From positions 1 through 64,000 of the forward strand of contig RSEH01000182.1 of the NCBI GenBank assembly GCA_006503475.1: a stretch of 64,000 nucleotides of DNA, written 5' to 3'. This document shows, piece after piece, positions 56,280 to 64,000 of this stretch. Made by a program: the position numbers and the translations under genes. The stretch is from Stentor roeselii (lineage: Eukaryota; Ciliophora; Heterotrichea; Heterotrichida; Stentoridae). Numbering within the stretch: the first letter of the stretch is position 1; each line of letters begins with the position of its first letter. The notes beneath the pieces are model-generated. The model searched no databases, had not been told where the DNA came from, and saw nothing but the letters and a program-made list of their open reading frames with translations.

Positions 56280-58730
56280 CTAATTAACTAAGGACTTACT
56301 TGATGTCCAGCTTTGGTTCGATGAAGTTTCTTGGTTTTTAGGTCTTCTAGTTTTGCGCTTTACTGGAAATGAAGGGAAAGACTTGGGGTCGTGTTTGAAG
56401 GTCTCGAGAACTTTACTGAAATCGCTGTGAAAAGAGTAAAAAAGATGAGAGGCTTGAGTTTTTAATGAAGTGTGCATTGAACGTGTGTTCACCACAACTG
56501 AAACTAATGATTTTTTTAGATTTTTTGATTTGGATTTGATGTGCTTGTATTTGTTTTGAAGTAACTCGATTTCTTTCAGGCATCTTTCAACGACTGAGGA
56601 GAGTTCTTCGTTGATTTTGTCTTTTTCTTCTAGACTTTGACGGAATTTTTCGAGTTTTTTGTTTGCTCGGTCGTGTTTTCTTGTAAGACTTTCGAGGTCT
56701 TTGTTGAAAAATTCAGTTGGAAGGGTTTCTTTTGGCTTTTCAGGGTTTTTTGTGGTTTCCTCGCGAATTATTTCATTTTCCTTTTTGAGTTCTTTGACCT
56801 TTGCAGTGAGTTCCATTCTTTTCTGCTCCAAGTTCCAGTTACGAACTTCCAGATCTTTTATAAGAGAGTCTTTATTCTCTATTTCCATTGAAAGTATTTG
56901 AATTTTTTCAGTCATTTCTTCAGTTTTCGAGTTTTCTTCTGAATTTTTTTTTATTAGTTGAAGTTCAGCGTCTTTAACACGAGCTTCATATCCTTCAAGT
57001 GCATTTTTGTACATTTTTATGTTTTTATCAAAAGAACTGTGCTTTGAGGTCAGGTCTTGATTTTCCGCTTTGAGTTGATCGATGAGGTCCTGCTGTCCTC
57101 TTAGTTTATCTTCCATTGTTTGGAAGACAAGAGTGATTTCTTGTCTTTTTAACAAGTTTTGCTGGTTTTCTGCAGTGATTTTCTCGTACTCGTAAAAAAC
57201 CTTTTCATTGGTTTTTTTCAGTTGTTTTACTTCAGACTCGAGTTGGGAAAGTTTTATTTTAAACTCGTTGTTTTGACTTACAAGCTGAGATTTTTCGTTG
57301 TTTCTTGTTTGGATTTCTTTGAAGACTTTCTCGATTTTTTGACTGAGTTCGTCGTTTTCAGTGGAAAATCCTTTTAATTTAGACCTGGCCTCGTCGAGGT
57401 TGTTGACGAGTTTTAAGTTCTCTGAAGTGATTTTATTGATTTCTTTCATGTACATCCTCTCCTTGCTCTCCATATCAAGGATTTTTTTTTTCATGGAAAC
57501 CTGAACAAGTTTCGCTTTTTTTACCCAAAGTTTCAAAGTTTCAAGTTTTTCCTGATTTTCTTCAAGTTGACCCAAAACAGGAATTTTGAAGTTTTTATCG
57601 AATTTTGCTAACACCTTAGAAATTTTTCCAGGTAAAATTCGAATAAGTTCAAAATTCGCAGCAACTGAAAGTCTAGGAGACAAGAGTGGAGAAACAACTT
57701 CTCTTCTAAACTCTCCACTTTCCATCAGGGTGTTATTTTCATTGATTTTTACCTCCAAAGCCTCTCGAATGACGAGTTTCTGATTTTCAGTCCTAAGTCT
57801 TTCAATTTCTTCATAAAGTCCACAGTTCTCCCTTTCAAGTAATTCAAGTTTATTACGATAAGGATTCGCTTCTTGCAGATGTTTATGCAGTTCTTCAATC
57901 GAATCTTCAAAAAACTGAAGTTTTTCAAAAAAAACCTCAAAAGTTTTCTTAGACTGATAAACATTTGCTACTTTTTCAAAGAACTCTTTCGATTCCGCTA
58001 ATGTTTTCACAGCACTCGCCAAATACTTCGACAACTGAAAGCCTTCATCAAGCTTTTCAGTAAGATACTGCTTGTCATGTATGATATCTTTATAATTGCT
58101 TTGCAAGTTGAACAGGTCTGACTGACTTGAAATCAAAGAATGTCGAAGTGATTTAGTAAAAGTCGTAATTCCTGAAAGTTTAAATTCGAGATGTGCAAGT
58201 CGCGAGTTGACTGTTTCAAGAAGCCCGAAAATGAAAGATTTTATTTTTTCTTCGAAGTTTTCGAGTTTGCTTTGGATTTCGCTGAGATGTGACTGGAAAA
58301 ACCTAACGTGCTGTTTGAGGACTGAGACCAGGTTGTGCTCGAGCAGGTCGATGGAGTGGAATGAGTCTTTCTGTGACTCTTCTAAACGACTTGCTAGGAA
58401 CCAGTTCTCGCTTTCAAGGTCTTTGTTCTCTTGCATCACCTGGTCTACTAAAGAAGATAGCGACATTGATGAGATCTCTTTGACCAGCGCTGAAACGTTG
58501 AAGACTGCTTTGGAAGTTGATGGCTCTAGGCTGATGTTTAGGACTTCTGATACTTCTTTGCTTCTTCTTGTGTACTCTTTCCAGGCTTTGTCTGAGACTT
58601 GAAGATTCAGCTTTAAACGACCAGAATTGCCGGAAAAGGAGTCGTTGTTGGATGATCTTTGGTCTAAACTTTGACTTTTTTCGAGGTTGGTTATGGGCAA
58701 GGGTTTCTGACAGTAGTTAAATGTGGCCAT
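56280..58730 (-). CDS. Long coiled-coil protein, probably cytoskeletal
   Basis: An 816-residue protein. After a Ser-rich N-terminus (MATFNYCQKPLPITNLEKSQ) nearly all of residues 75-770 is predicted coiled coil with heptad Leu/Ile and Glu/Lys/Gln patterns (ELLERENCGLYEEIERLRTE, KELKKENEIIREETTK). The C-terminal about 60 residues are Ser/Lys-rich and basic (PVKRKTRRPKNQETSS). No motor, kinase or membrane motif. It resembles centrosomal or basal-body linker proteins in general form only. It lies upstream of the TPR gene on the same strand with a 6-nt gap (TAG TTATTA... on the genome, stop at 56280-56282), so the two may share a transcript or have overlapping UTRs. Confidence 0.85.
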   Translation of the reverse strand: MATFNYCQKPLPITNLEKSQSLDQRSSNNDSFSGNSGRLKLNLQVSDKAWKEYTRRSKEVSEVLNISLEPSTSKAVFNVSALVKEISSMSLSSLVDQVMQENKDLESENWFLASRLEESQKDSFHSIDLLEHNLVSVLKQHVRFFQSHLSEIQSKLENFEEKIKSFIFGLLETVNSRLAHLEFKLSGITTFTKSLRHSLISSQSDLFNLQSNYKDIIHDKQYLTEKLDEGFQLSKYLASAVKTLAESKEFFEKVANVYQSKKTFEVFFEKLQFFEDSIEELHKHLQEANPYRNKLELLERENCGLYEEIERLRTENQKLVIREALEVKINENNTLMESGEFRREVVSPLLSPRLSVAANFELIRILPGKISKVLAKFDKNFKIPVLGQLEENQEKLETLKLWVKKAKLVQVSMKKKILDMESKERMYMKEINKITSENLKLVNNLDEARSKLKGFSTENDELSQKIEKVFKEIQTRNNEKSQLVSQNNEFKIKLSQLESEVKQLKKTNEKVFYEYEKITAENQQNLLKRQEITLVFQTMEDKLRGQQDLIDQLKAENQDLTSKHSSFDKNIKMYKNALEGYEARVKDAELQLIKKNSEENSKTEEMTEKIQILSMEIENKDSLIKDLEVRNWNLEQKRMELTAKVKELKKENEIIREETTKNPEKPKETLPTEFFNKDLESLTRKHDRANKKLEKFRQSLEEKDKINEELSSVVERCLKEIELLQNKYKHIKSKSKNLKKSLVSVVVNTRSMHTSLKTQASHLFYSFHSDFSKVLETFKHDPKSFPSFPVKRKTRRPKNQETSSNQSWTSSKSLVN

Positions 58731-59895
58731 CTTGTAATTATTTTAGATTTTTTTTATCCTGCACTGGCTTTTAGAGACTGATTGAAAATTTAGGTAATTC
58801 AATGAGAGGGACTATACAATCCTATATAAAATATATCATCTTACATATATTGAAAATAAAGTGAAAAGCAAAGAATCTTATGGATGATGTCTGAGTGTTT
58901 TATTCTAGGTTAATTTATTCAAATTCCTACGCAAGAAGTTAAAATATTAGTTTTTTTCTATGTGGAAATTCCAAGGTATATTTATATCTCTAATCCATAC
59001 TCTAACCTTAGATTTGATTAGATGTCGTTGAATGACTAAAGAAAATTTATTTAGATTATTCAAAGACTTCAACGAATTTTTCGATCTTAAACTTTACAAA
59101 TTCAGAACATCTATTTTTTTCGAATTTTCAAATAAAAATCCAGATAAACCTTAAATATTTCTTAATATTAAAATGAAGATTGATCAATATACTATCGATG
59201 ACTCTAAAAAAAAATTCTAAACAGACAGAAGTTTTGAAAAATGCTGGAATATTAGGAATCTGGCTTGAAGGTGAATATGATGTGGAATATTTTAAATCAT
59301 GGTATGGTTTCTTAATTTCAATATTACAAATATGCCAATTTTCTCTTTTTATTATTACGGGATAAAATTATATTGTATGATACTGATGAATATGCGATAT
59401 TAATTATTTACGACTTAGTCGCTGTCATAATTGAAGAAATATATTGGCGGACATTCTTGAATTGCTATTTTTCTTTACTGTATCAGTTAACACCAATGAT
59501 GGAACCATAGAACTAGTATAAATATGATAATATGTATTTATTACGGAAGATATGACAGTGAAAATCGTTATAAAAACAATAAAACTTTATAATCTTATAA
59601 GATTGTCGTGAAATTTTAAGATCTTAATAATATTTCCTTTCAAATAAAACGTTTTAAAATTAATCTCTGAATGCTCAATAAATCCCATTTGATATTCAGG
59701 CTGCTATTACGAAACTGATTGAAAGAGCTTCACTTTCAATAAAATCTTAAGAATTGATTTAAAGTAGTGTTGTCAGCCTGTAAAGCCATTTGGTCTGGAA
59801 ATTATCTAAGTGATCATAGTAAGGCTAATGCGCTAGGCCCTATATGCAATTCAAAATTTACGATTTACTCTTTAACTTCAAAAGTTCATTTATAA
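58731..59895. other. Intergenic region with one possible gene relic
   Basis: A 1.17-kb gap. The central part (59173-59512) has coding-like text broken between frames (listed separately). A slightly GC-richer patch at about 59765-59855 shows no clear RNA family. The last bases (TTCATTTATAA before the carrier ATG) match the local start-site pattern. Confidence 0.5.
59173..59512 (+). pseudogene. Possible relic of a membrane-protein gene
   Basis: Two successive plus-strand frames look coding: one reads KQTEVLKNAGILGIWLEGEY and a hydrophobic span GFLISILQICQFSLFIITG to a stop near 59363. The next, in another frame, reads RDKIILYDTDEYAILIIYDL and EEIYWRTFLNCYFSLLYQLT to a stop at 59510. An A-run near 59203-59212 also separates a short opening frame (MKIDQYTIDDSKKKF). 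No 15-nt intron explains the shifts. It may be a decayed host gene for a multipass protein or a gene with sequence errors; no family recognised. Confidence 0.35.
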
Positions 59896-60717
59896 ATGGA
59901 CAATCCTTTTGTTAGAGGTTCAGTTTCAGGACTGGTGACTTGCACCCTTGTGCAGCCCTTCGACGTGATAAAAACGAACATAATAACAGTAAACAAAGAG
60001 TTCTCGATTTTTCAGTCGTTTCAGTACGTTCATCAAAAGTACGGGCCGCAGGGCTTTTGGAGAGGAATGAGACCTGCGGGGTACAAGGCCATTATTGGCT
60101 CTGGTATGAGTTTTAGCTTATTCGAGACTTTTAAGGCTCTTGTGCCGCCTTCCAGTACTGGCTTCGCCTCTAACAGCCTTGTTGCTTTGGTATCCCGTGG
60201 AGTATGCATTACGGCCATGGCTCCTTTAAGCATCTTGAAGGTCAGGATGGAAGCTCCTCAGGTTGCTGGGTATAAAACTGTCTTTGAAGGATTTCAAAGC
60301 ATTTATATCAATGAAGGAATCAGAGGATTTTACCAGGGACTTGGCTCTTGTTTGATGAGGGATCTACCGTTTTCTGGACTTGCTTATGGACTTTATGAAA
60401 AGTTCTATGAATTATCCTCGGAGAGATATGGGACTAGTATTTGGATCAGAGCCATATGTGGAGGGGTTGCTGGGTTCACTGCTACTCTTTTGACACAACC
60501 TTTCGATGTGATTAAAACAAGACAACAATTCAGAAAGATTGGAGATCATCAGAATTTTGAATATAAAAATCTTTTAGATGCCTTGATAAAGATTTATCAA
60601 CAGGAAGGAATTAAAGGATTCACTATTGGACTGAATATTCGACTTGTTGAACGGTCTACTGCTTTTGCTATCGTTTGGTTTATTTACGAACGGCTAAAGT
60701 CCTTTTCACACACTTAG
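59896..60717 (+). CDS. Mitochondrial carrier, SLC25A38-like (glycine transporter)
   Basis: A 273-residue mitochondrial carrier family protein with three tandem repeats of about 90 residues and the PxDxxK-type signatures QPFDVIKT (repeat 1), APLSILKV (repeat 2, altered) and QPFDVIKT (repeat 3). The second-repeat combination SRGVCITAMAPLSILKVRME followed by GYKTVFEGFQSIYINEGIRG and GLGSCLMRDLPFSGLAYGLY closely parallels SLC25A38/Hem25 (SPITVIKTRYE ... LLRDAPFSGIY), the carrier that imports glycine for haem synthesis. Six membrane helices are expected, in the inner membrane. Length is normal. The glycine assignment rests on these motifs and is an inference. ATG preceded by TTTATAA. Confidence 0.88.
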   Translation: MDNPFVRGSVSGLVTCTLVQPFDVIKTNIITVNKEFSIFQSFQYVHQKYGPQGFWRGMRPAGYKAIIGSGMSFSLFETFKALVPPSSTGFASNSLVALVSRGVCITAMAPLSILKVRMEAPQVAGYKTVFEGFQSIYINEGIRGFYQGLGSCLMRDLPFSGLAYGLYEKFYELSSERYGTSIWIRAICGGVAGFTATLLTQPFDVIKTRQQFRKIGDHQNFEYKNLLDALIKIYQQEGIKGFTIGLNIRLVERSTAFAIVWFIYERLKSFSHT

Positions 60718-60766
60718 CCTTCATGTAAATTAGTTAGTTAGTCGAGGATTATTCAATAATTTTTTC

Positions 60767-61648
60767 ATGGAAGAAGGGAAAAAACCTGAAAGCGAAAAAA
60801 TTTTGATGTTGAAAATTTCTCATTTAAAAGAAGAGCTTAAAGAAAAGGCTGAAGTGATCCAAAACTACGAAACCCAATTCAAAAAGTTATACGAAGACTT
60901 CAACTACAACGTCGAACTGATCTACGAGCGAGATCGCGACATCGAAGTTCTAAACGAAAAACTCTCAGAGTCCTCATCACTCCTCCTAAAAAAAGACTCA
61001 GAAATCCAAGACTTAAAAGTACAACTAGGGCGGCTAAAAGACCTAGAGCAAGAAAACTATTTGTTAAACAAGAAACTCGACGCTTTCCTAAGTGAACGGT
61101 CAGAAAAACATTTAAACTTCAAGCCAGAGCTGCGAGCTCCACGTCTTGACTACAAAAACCTATTAAAAGACAACCGCCTCTCCGGTAAAAAAATCGGTTA
61201 TCTTCACAACCACCACCAAATCGAAAAGCCAGGATTTTTAAGGTCCGAAAACAGTTTAGACCAAAGTTCGAACCCGATAAACGACTTGAATTTCGACTTA
61301 GAAGCTCGAATAAAAGCCTTAGAAGTAGAAAATTCAGTGAAAGAGCGAAAAAGTGCAAGTTTATCTAATTCTAAAGTTCATGATAACTCACTTGAACTGG
61401 ACTCTGATGTTGTCGACGCACGGCAGAAAGTGAAAAAGCAAGAAAAAGAAATCTCTGAGTTGATTCGTAGTCTTCAGGTCTACAAAAAACAAAATGACTT
61501 GACAAGCCGGTCAAAGCTGAAAGTTTATGACGACCAAATCGTTGCTTTGAATGAAGATATCAAAAGACTGAAAAAAGAAGAAGTGGATGATAAAAAATAT
61601 CGACAAATGGTCAGGCCGCGGTCGTCAGCTGACAAGAGATTTGGCTGA
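60767..61648 (+). CDS. Coiled-coil protein with CCDC57-like N-terminus
   Basis: A 293-residue protein. Residues about 12-110 are coiled coil and contain ETQFKKLYEDFNYNVELIYE followed by RDRDIEVLNEKL. This resembles the LQEDFVYNLQVLEERDLELERY element near the N-terminus of animal CCDC57, a centriolar and ciliary protein. A polar middle (about 125-195; LDYKNLLKDNRLSGKKIGYL) and a second coil (about 195-285) follow, ending SADKRFG. A basal-body or ciliary protein is the best guess, from that one motif. The stop is TGA. Closely packed: 49 bp after the carrier and 26 bp before the RING-like gene. Confidence 0.7.
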   Translation: MEEGKKPESEKILMLKISHLKEELKEKAEVIQNYETQFKKLYEDFNYNVELIYERDRDIEVLNEKLSESSSLLLKKDSEIQDLKVQLGRLKDLEQENYLLNKKLDAFLSERSEKHLNFKPELRAPRLDYKNLLKDNRLSGKKIGYLHNHHQIEKPGFLRSENSLDQSSNPINDLNFDLEARIKALEVENSVKERKSASLSNSKVHDNSLELDSDVVDARQKVKKQEKEISELIRSLQVYKKQNDLTSRSKLKVYDDQIVALNEDIKRLKKEEVDDKKYRQMVRPRSSADKRFG

Positions 61649-61674
61649 GTGATTATTTATCCTATATAATAAAT

Positions 61675-62640
61675 ATGAAGATTTATATTCCCTTTGCTGC
61701 TTATGTTGTTAACAACCATTTTGACCAGCAAGACTTGATCTATCTTCTCGGCAGGGTTTTCGTCAAAATGCGGCGAAAAAAAACAGAAGTTTTTCACATT
61801 GTTCATGAAAATATCAGTGTTCGGCCTACAAAAGACGCACGTCTTAAGTTCAAAATTAAAGGAATTCAAAAACAAGAGGAAGAAATAGTTGAAAGTGAGA
61901 AAATCTTCCCTTTCTGTGATTTTATTGTTAGTGTTATTTATAAGAACTCGACTTATTCACTTGAAGAGATGTATCAGATGTTTTTTGAGGATTTATATGT
62001 AATCAAGGAATTGAAGAACTTGGTCAAACATTCTTATCTTCCTGGATCGCTTTATTCTTTTAAGATGTTTGCTTCGAGGATCTTTGAGCTTAACTTGAAA
62101 ATCGAGGAGCCGAACATTTTTATGTATGATTTGCTTATTGATGACGGAGTTTTGTTTGAAGATCACTCTGAGAATAAGAAAAAAAGGGTCAGTCTGGAGA
62201 TTTGCTGTTGTTGTCGAGGAGTTAATCTTGAACCGATGTACTTTTTAAGTGAATGTGAATGCTTTATACATAAAAATTGCTTTGAAAATGAAATCATTGA
62301 GTTTATTGAAGACTTTGAGATTAATAAGGAGAAGGGAGATAAGAAAATTCATTGTAACAATCCGCAGAACCATCTTAGTATTGAGGACTTGAAGGTCATG
62401 GTTGAGATAGAAAAAGGGAAGTTTACTTTAAGTCCTAATATCATCTTGATGATCGAGTTTTACTTTTTAAACCCTCTGGAAGATGTGAGTCATTTTTGTA
62501 ACTGTAACAAAGAACATAAAAAAGTAAGACATGATACGAAACGGCCTTATTTTCTTTGTAATCAGATTTGCTCGTTTTGTGGAACTAAACACATTTCTCA
62601 ATGTTCTAAGTTTTCTAAAAGTTTAAACTGGTCTTTATAG
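61675..62640 (+). CDS. Divergent RING/RBR-like zinc-finger protein
   Basis: A 321-residue protein. The N-terminal half has no clear domain. From about residue 175 it has a cysteine-rich segment, ICCCCRGVNLEPMYFLSECE then CFIHKNCFENEI, spaced like a RING or RBR RING1 (C-x2-C ... C-x-H-x2-C). A later set follows, HFCNCNKEHKKVRHDTKRPY and FLCNQICSFCGTKHISQC, resembling an IBR-type C..C...C..C.....H...C cluster. Ciliates have many RBR-type ubiquitin ligases; this one would be a shortened, divergent member. A RING2 catalytic Cys is not obvious, so ligase activity is uncertain. ATG preceded by TATATAATAAAT. Confidence 0.6.
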   Translation: MKIYIPFAAYVVNNHFDQQDLIYLLGRVFVKMRRKKTEVFHIVHENISVRPTKDARLKFKIKGIQKQEEEIVESEKIFPFCDFIVSVIYKNSTYSLEEMYQMFFEDLYVIKELKNLVKHSYLPGSLYSFKMFASRIFELNLKIEEPNIFMYDLLIDDGVLFEDHSENKKKRVSLEICCCCRGVNLEPMYFLSECECFIHKNCFENEIIEFIEDFEINKEKGDKKIHCNNPQNHLSIEDLKVMVEIEKGKFTLSPNIILMIEFYFLNPLEDVSHFCNCNKEHKKVRHDTKRPYFLCNQICSFCGTKHISQCSKFSKSLNWSL

Positions 62641-62651
62641 TTTGATTATAA

Positions 62652-63716
62652 ATGTTTCTGATTTTTAAGTTTTTATTTGCTCAGGCATCCATCACTATAG
62701 GAACAAATCCAACCAGTGTGACAATAGGATCTACATTAACCTCACTAAGTTGGAGTTTAGGTGTTTCTGCTACTTACGACTGCACTTTAAATTCTTACAA
62801 TGGTGAATTGAAGTTCGCTGATTTTTCTTTAGTATCTACCAAACAAGAATCCTACGTAGTCGGTACTTATTACAAATCCCTTCGTTTCGGAGGTTCTCAA
62901 TCCGAAATAAACTCATTTCTCGCTGCTTCAAATGTTGAGTACAGGCCACAGAACTACTACATAAATTCATCAGATACTATAAATCTAGCTTCAACTGATT
63001 ATTTAGAGCTAGTTTGCGGTGACGGAACAAATACCTACCAATCCGAGTACATCATAGGTATAAATTCCGCATCAGTATCAGGCTGGATCCCTTTATGCAC
63101 AGCTGGAACTGAATGCACATCAGGACAAGGCCAGTGCAACCCATTAGACGGTACATGTGACTGTTTCTACCCTTATTACGGGTCTAATTGTGAAAATATT
63201 GACTGTGGCTGGTGTCATAACGGAGGAACTTGCACCATTACTACTGGAATATGCAGTTGTCCTACTGGGTACTACGGTGATAACTGTGAATACGCCTATT
63301 GCCCTAAAGGCTCATCATCAACTAGTTGCAGCACCAACGGGTATTGTGATATCTTCAGTGGAGTTTGCATGTGCTATGAAGGGTACTATGGAGAATCTTG
63401 CAATAGGAAAAAGTGCCTCAATGACTGCAATAGTAATGGAGTTTGTAACTCAGCTAGTGGCGCTTGCACTTGCTATTCTACTTATTATGGAACTGACTGC
63501 GCTTATAGAAAGTGCCCTCGAGACTGTGGAGCTTATGGAGGATGTAACTTGTTAACTGGAGAATGCAATTGTTATGGAAGTTTTTCTGAGAAAGATTGCA
63601 TGTTTTCTAGTTGTTCTAATGACTGTAGTTCTCATGGAGTCTGCAATTACTACTCAGGGATTTGTGATTGTGATACTGGGTATGCTGGAGTTGACTGTTC
63701 TTTAGTCCAATCTTAG
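62652..63716 (+). CDS. Secreted EGF-like repeat protein
   Basis: A 354-residue protein with a short signal peptide (MFLIFKFLFAQA). A beta-rich, Cys-poor N-terminal domain (about 15-160) is followed by about seven consecutive EGF-like/tenascin-type modules (about 165-350) with the pattern C...C...G.C.....G.C.C..(Y/F)YG..C (for example CGWCHNGGTCTITTGICSCP; CLNDCNSNGVCNSASGACTC). It ends SLVQS without a membrane span or clear GPI site, so a secreted or matrix protein is most likely. Heterotrichs make lorica and surface material, but the partner is unknown. Starts 11 bp after the RING-like gene. Confidence 0.85.
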   Translation: MFLIFKFLFAQASITIGTNPTSVTIGSTLTSLSWSLGVSATYDCTLNSYNGELKFADFSLVSTKQESYVVGTYYKSLRFGGSQSEINSFLAASNVEYRPQNYYINSSDTINLASTDYLELVCGDGTNTYQSEYIIGINSASVSGWIPLCTAGTECTSGQGQCNPLDGTCDCFYPYYGSNCENIDCGWCHNGGTCTITTGICSCPTGYYGDNCEYAYCPKGSSSTSCSTNGYCDIFSGVCMCYEGYYGESCNRKKCLNDCNSNGVCNSASGACTCYSTYYGTDCAYRKCPRDCGAYGGCNLLTGECNCYGSFSEKDCMFSSCSNDCSSHGVCNYYSGICDCDTGYAGVDCSLVQS

Positions 63717-63910
63717 GTTTTAGAATTAGTTTAAAAACATTGAAAAACGTTAAATTATCAGGATTTTACTTAAATTCTACTACTGTCCTAAATTAATAAT
63801 TAGATTTTACATTTAATATAAACTTAATATTTAGTCATTCTAAACCTCTTAAAATCTCTCAAGACCTGAAAATTTTACTCTTCCAGTCTCTTTGACCCTG
63901 GATAATAAAT

Positions 63911-64000
63911 ATGTCTGATGAAATGCACACTGAATTAGTTGAAGAAACCTTACTGATCCCAAAACCAAAGCCAAAACAATCCTGTTGCAGGTCATTTGCA
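63911..64000 (+). CDS. Start of a gene cut by the window edge
   Basis: ATG at 63911 opens a frame that runs to the window end: MSDEMHTELVEETLLIPKPK, then PKQSCCRSFA. It is preceded by GATAATAAAT, the local start-site pattern. The Lys/Pro stretch followed by SCCRSF may lead into a membrane-proximal or acylated region. Too short to classify. Confidence 0.6.
   Translation, partial: MSDEMHTELVEETLLIPKPKPKQSCCRSFA

Noticed and set aside
59765-59855. GC-richer patch considered as a small RNA
   Set aside because: No C/D, H/ACA, U6, SRP or tRNA signature could be placed, and there is no clear TATA plus T-run pair.
1-64000. A variant genetic code (TGA as Trp, or TAA/TAG as Gln)
   Set aside because: No in-frame TGA, TAA or TAG occurs inside the conserved long genes apart from the 15-nt introns, and all three appear at natural protein ends (TGA at 18639 and 61648), so the standard code fits.
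1-64000. Mobile elements, virus-like elements and CRISPR arrays
   Set aside because: No transposase, reverse transcriptase, integrase or capsid-like frame, no terminal repeats and no spaced short repeats were seen.

Overview
The window looks like macronuclear-type DNA of a heterotrich ciliate, most likely Stentor. Genes are AT-rich, densely packed and nearly intron-free. The introns that can be proven are tiny: eight of 15 nt and one apparent 14 nt, all GT...AG and ending in TAG, placed by restoring conserved protein frames (NEK kinase, alkylglycerone-phosphate synthase, LMBRD2-like protein, PIN4-type parvulin, a membrane sensor, a TPR protein). The long frames read cleanly in the standard genetic code. 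TAA, TAG and, in two genes, TGA act as stops, which argues against Blepharisma or Condylostoma codes. Fifteen-base introns with a standard code are known for Stentor; the species name is an inference. I saw no transposon, virus-like element, CRISPR array or tRNA gene.

Left part (1-22.9 kb): a coiled-coil gene; a NEK kinase; a small basic protein; a tight same-strand run of ABCC-type transporter, ankyrin protein, cyclic-nucleotide-binding protein, small membrane protein and SMP-domain lipid-transfer protein; alkylglycerone-phosphate synthase with a clear PTS2 peroxisomal signal; a coiled-coil protein; a thioredoxin-fold protein with a CPAC site; an LMBRD2-like membrane protein head-to-head with a coiled-coil gene; and a TFIIF-alpha-like factor.

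Middle (23-43 kb): a large cysteine-rich multipass membrane protein, a nucleoside hydrolase, a PUB-like protein, a copine with a histidine-rich repeat tail, a DUF229 sulfatase-fold protein, and a 2134-residue protein joining about 35 WD40 repeats (enough for five seven-bladed propellers), an ankyrin segment and a six-helix TRP-like cation channel.

43-47 kb: an intact F-box gene followed by two decayed copies. Between the copies lie a convincing RNase P RNA gene (CR-I, CR-IV, CR-V, P1-P4 helices, upstream TATA, TTTT terminator) and, 10 nt further on, a parvulin gene.

Right part (47-64 kb): SAXO-type axonemal protein beside a tubulin tyrosine ligase-like enzyme, a short-chain dehydrogenase of the peroxisomal multifunctional-enzyme type, a Cache/HAMP-like sensor with TPRs, a TPR protein, a long coiled-coil protein, a mitochondrial SLC25A38-like carrier, a CCDC57-like protein, a RING/RBR-like protein, a secreted EGF-repeat protein and the start of another gene cut by the window edge.

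Shared themes are cilia and basal bodies (NEK, SAXO, TTLL, CCDC57-like), peroxisomal lipid metabolism (AGPS, dehydrogenase), membranes and contact sites (SMP, copine, LMBRD2, ABCC), and environmental sensing (WD40 channel, sensor, cyclic-nucleotide-binding protein). Neighbouring genes do not form obvious pathway operons.
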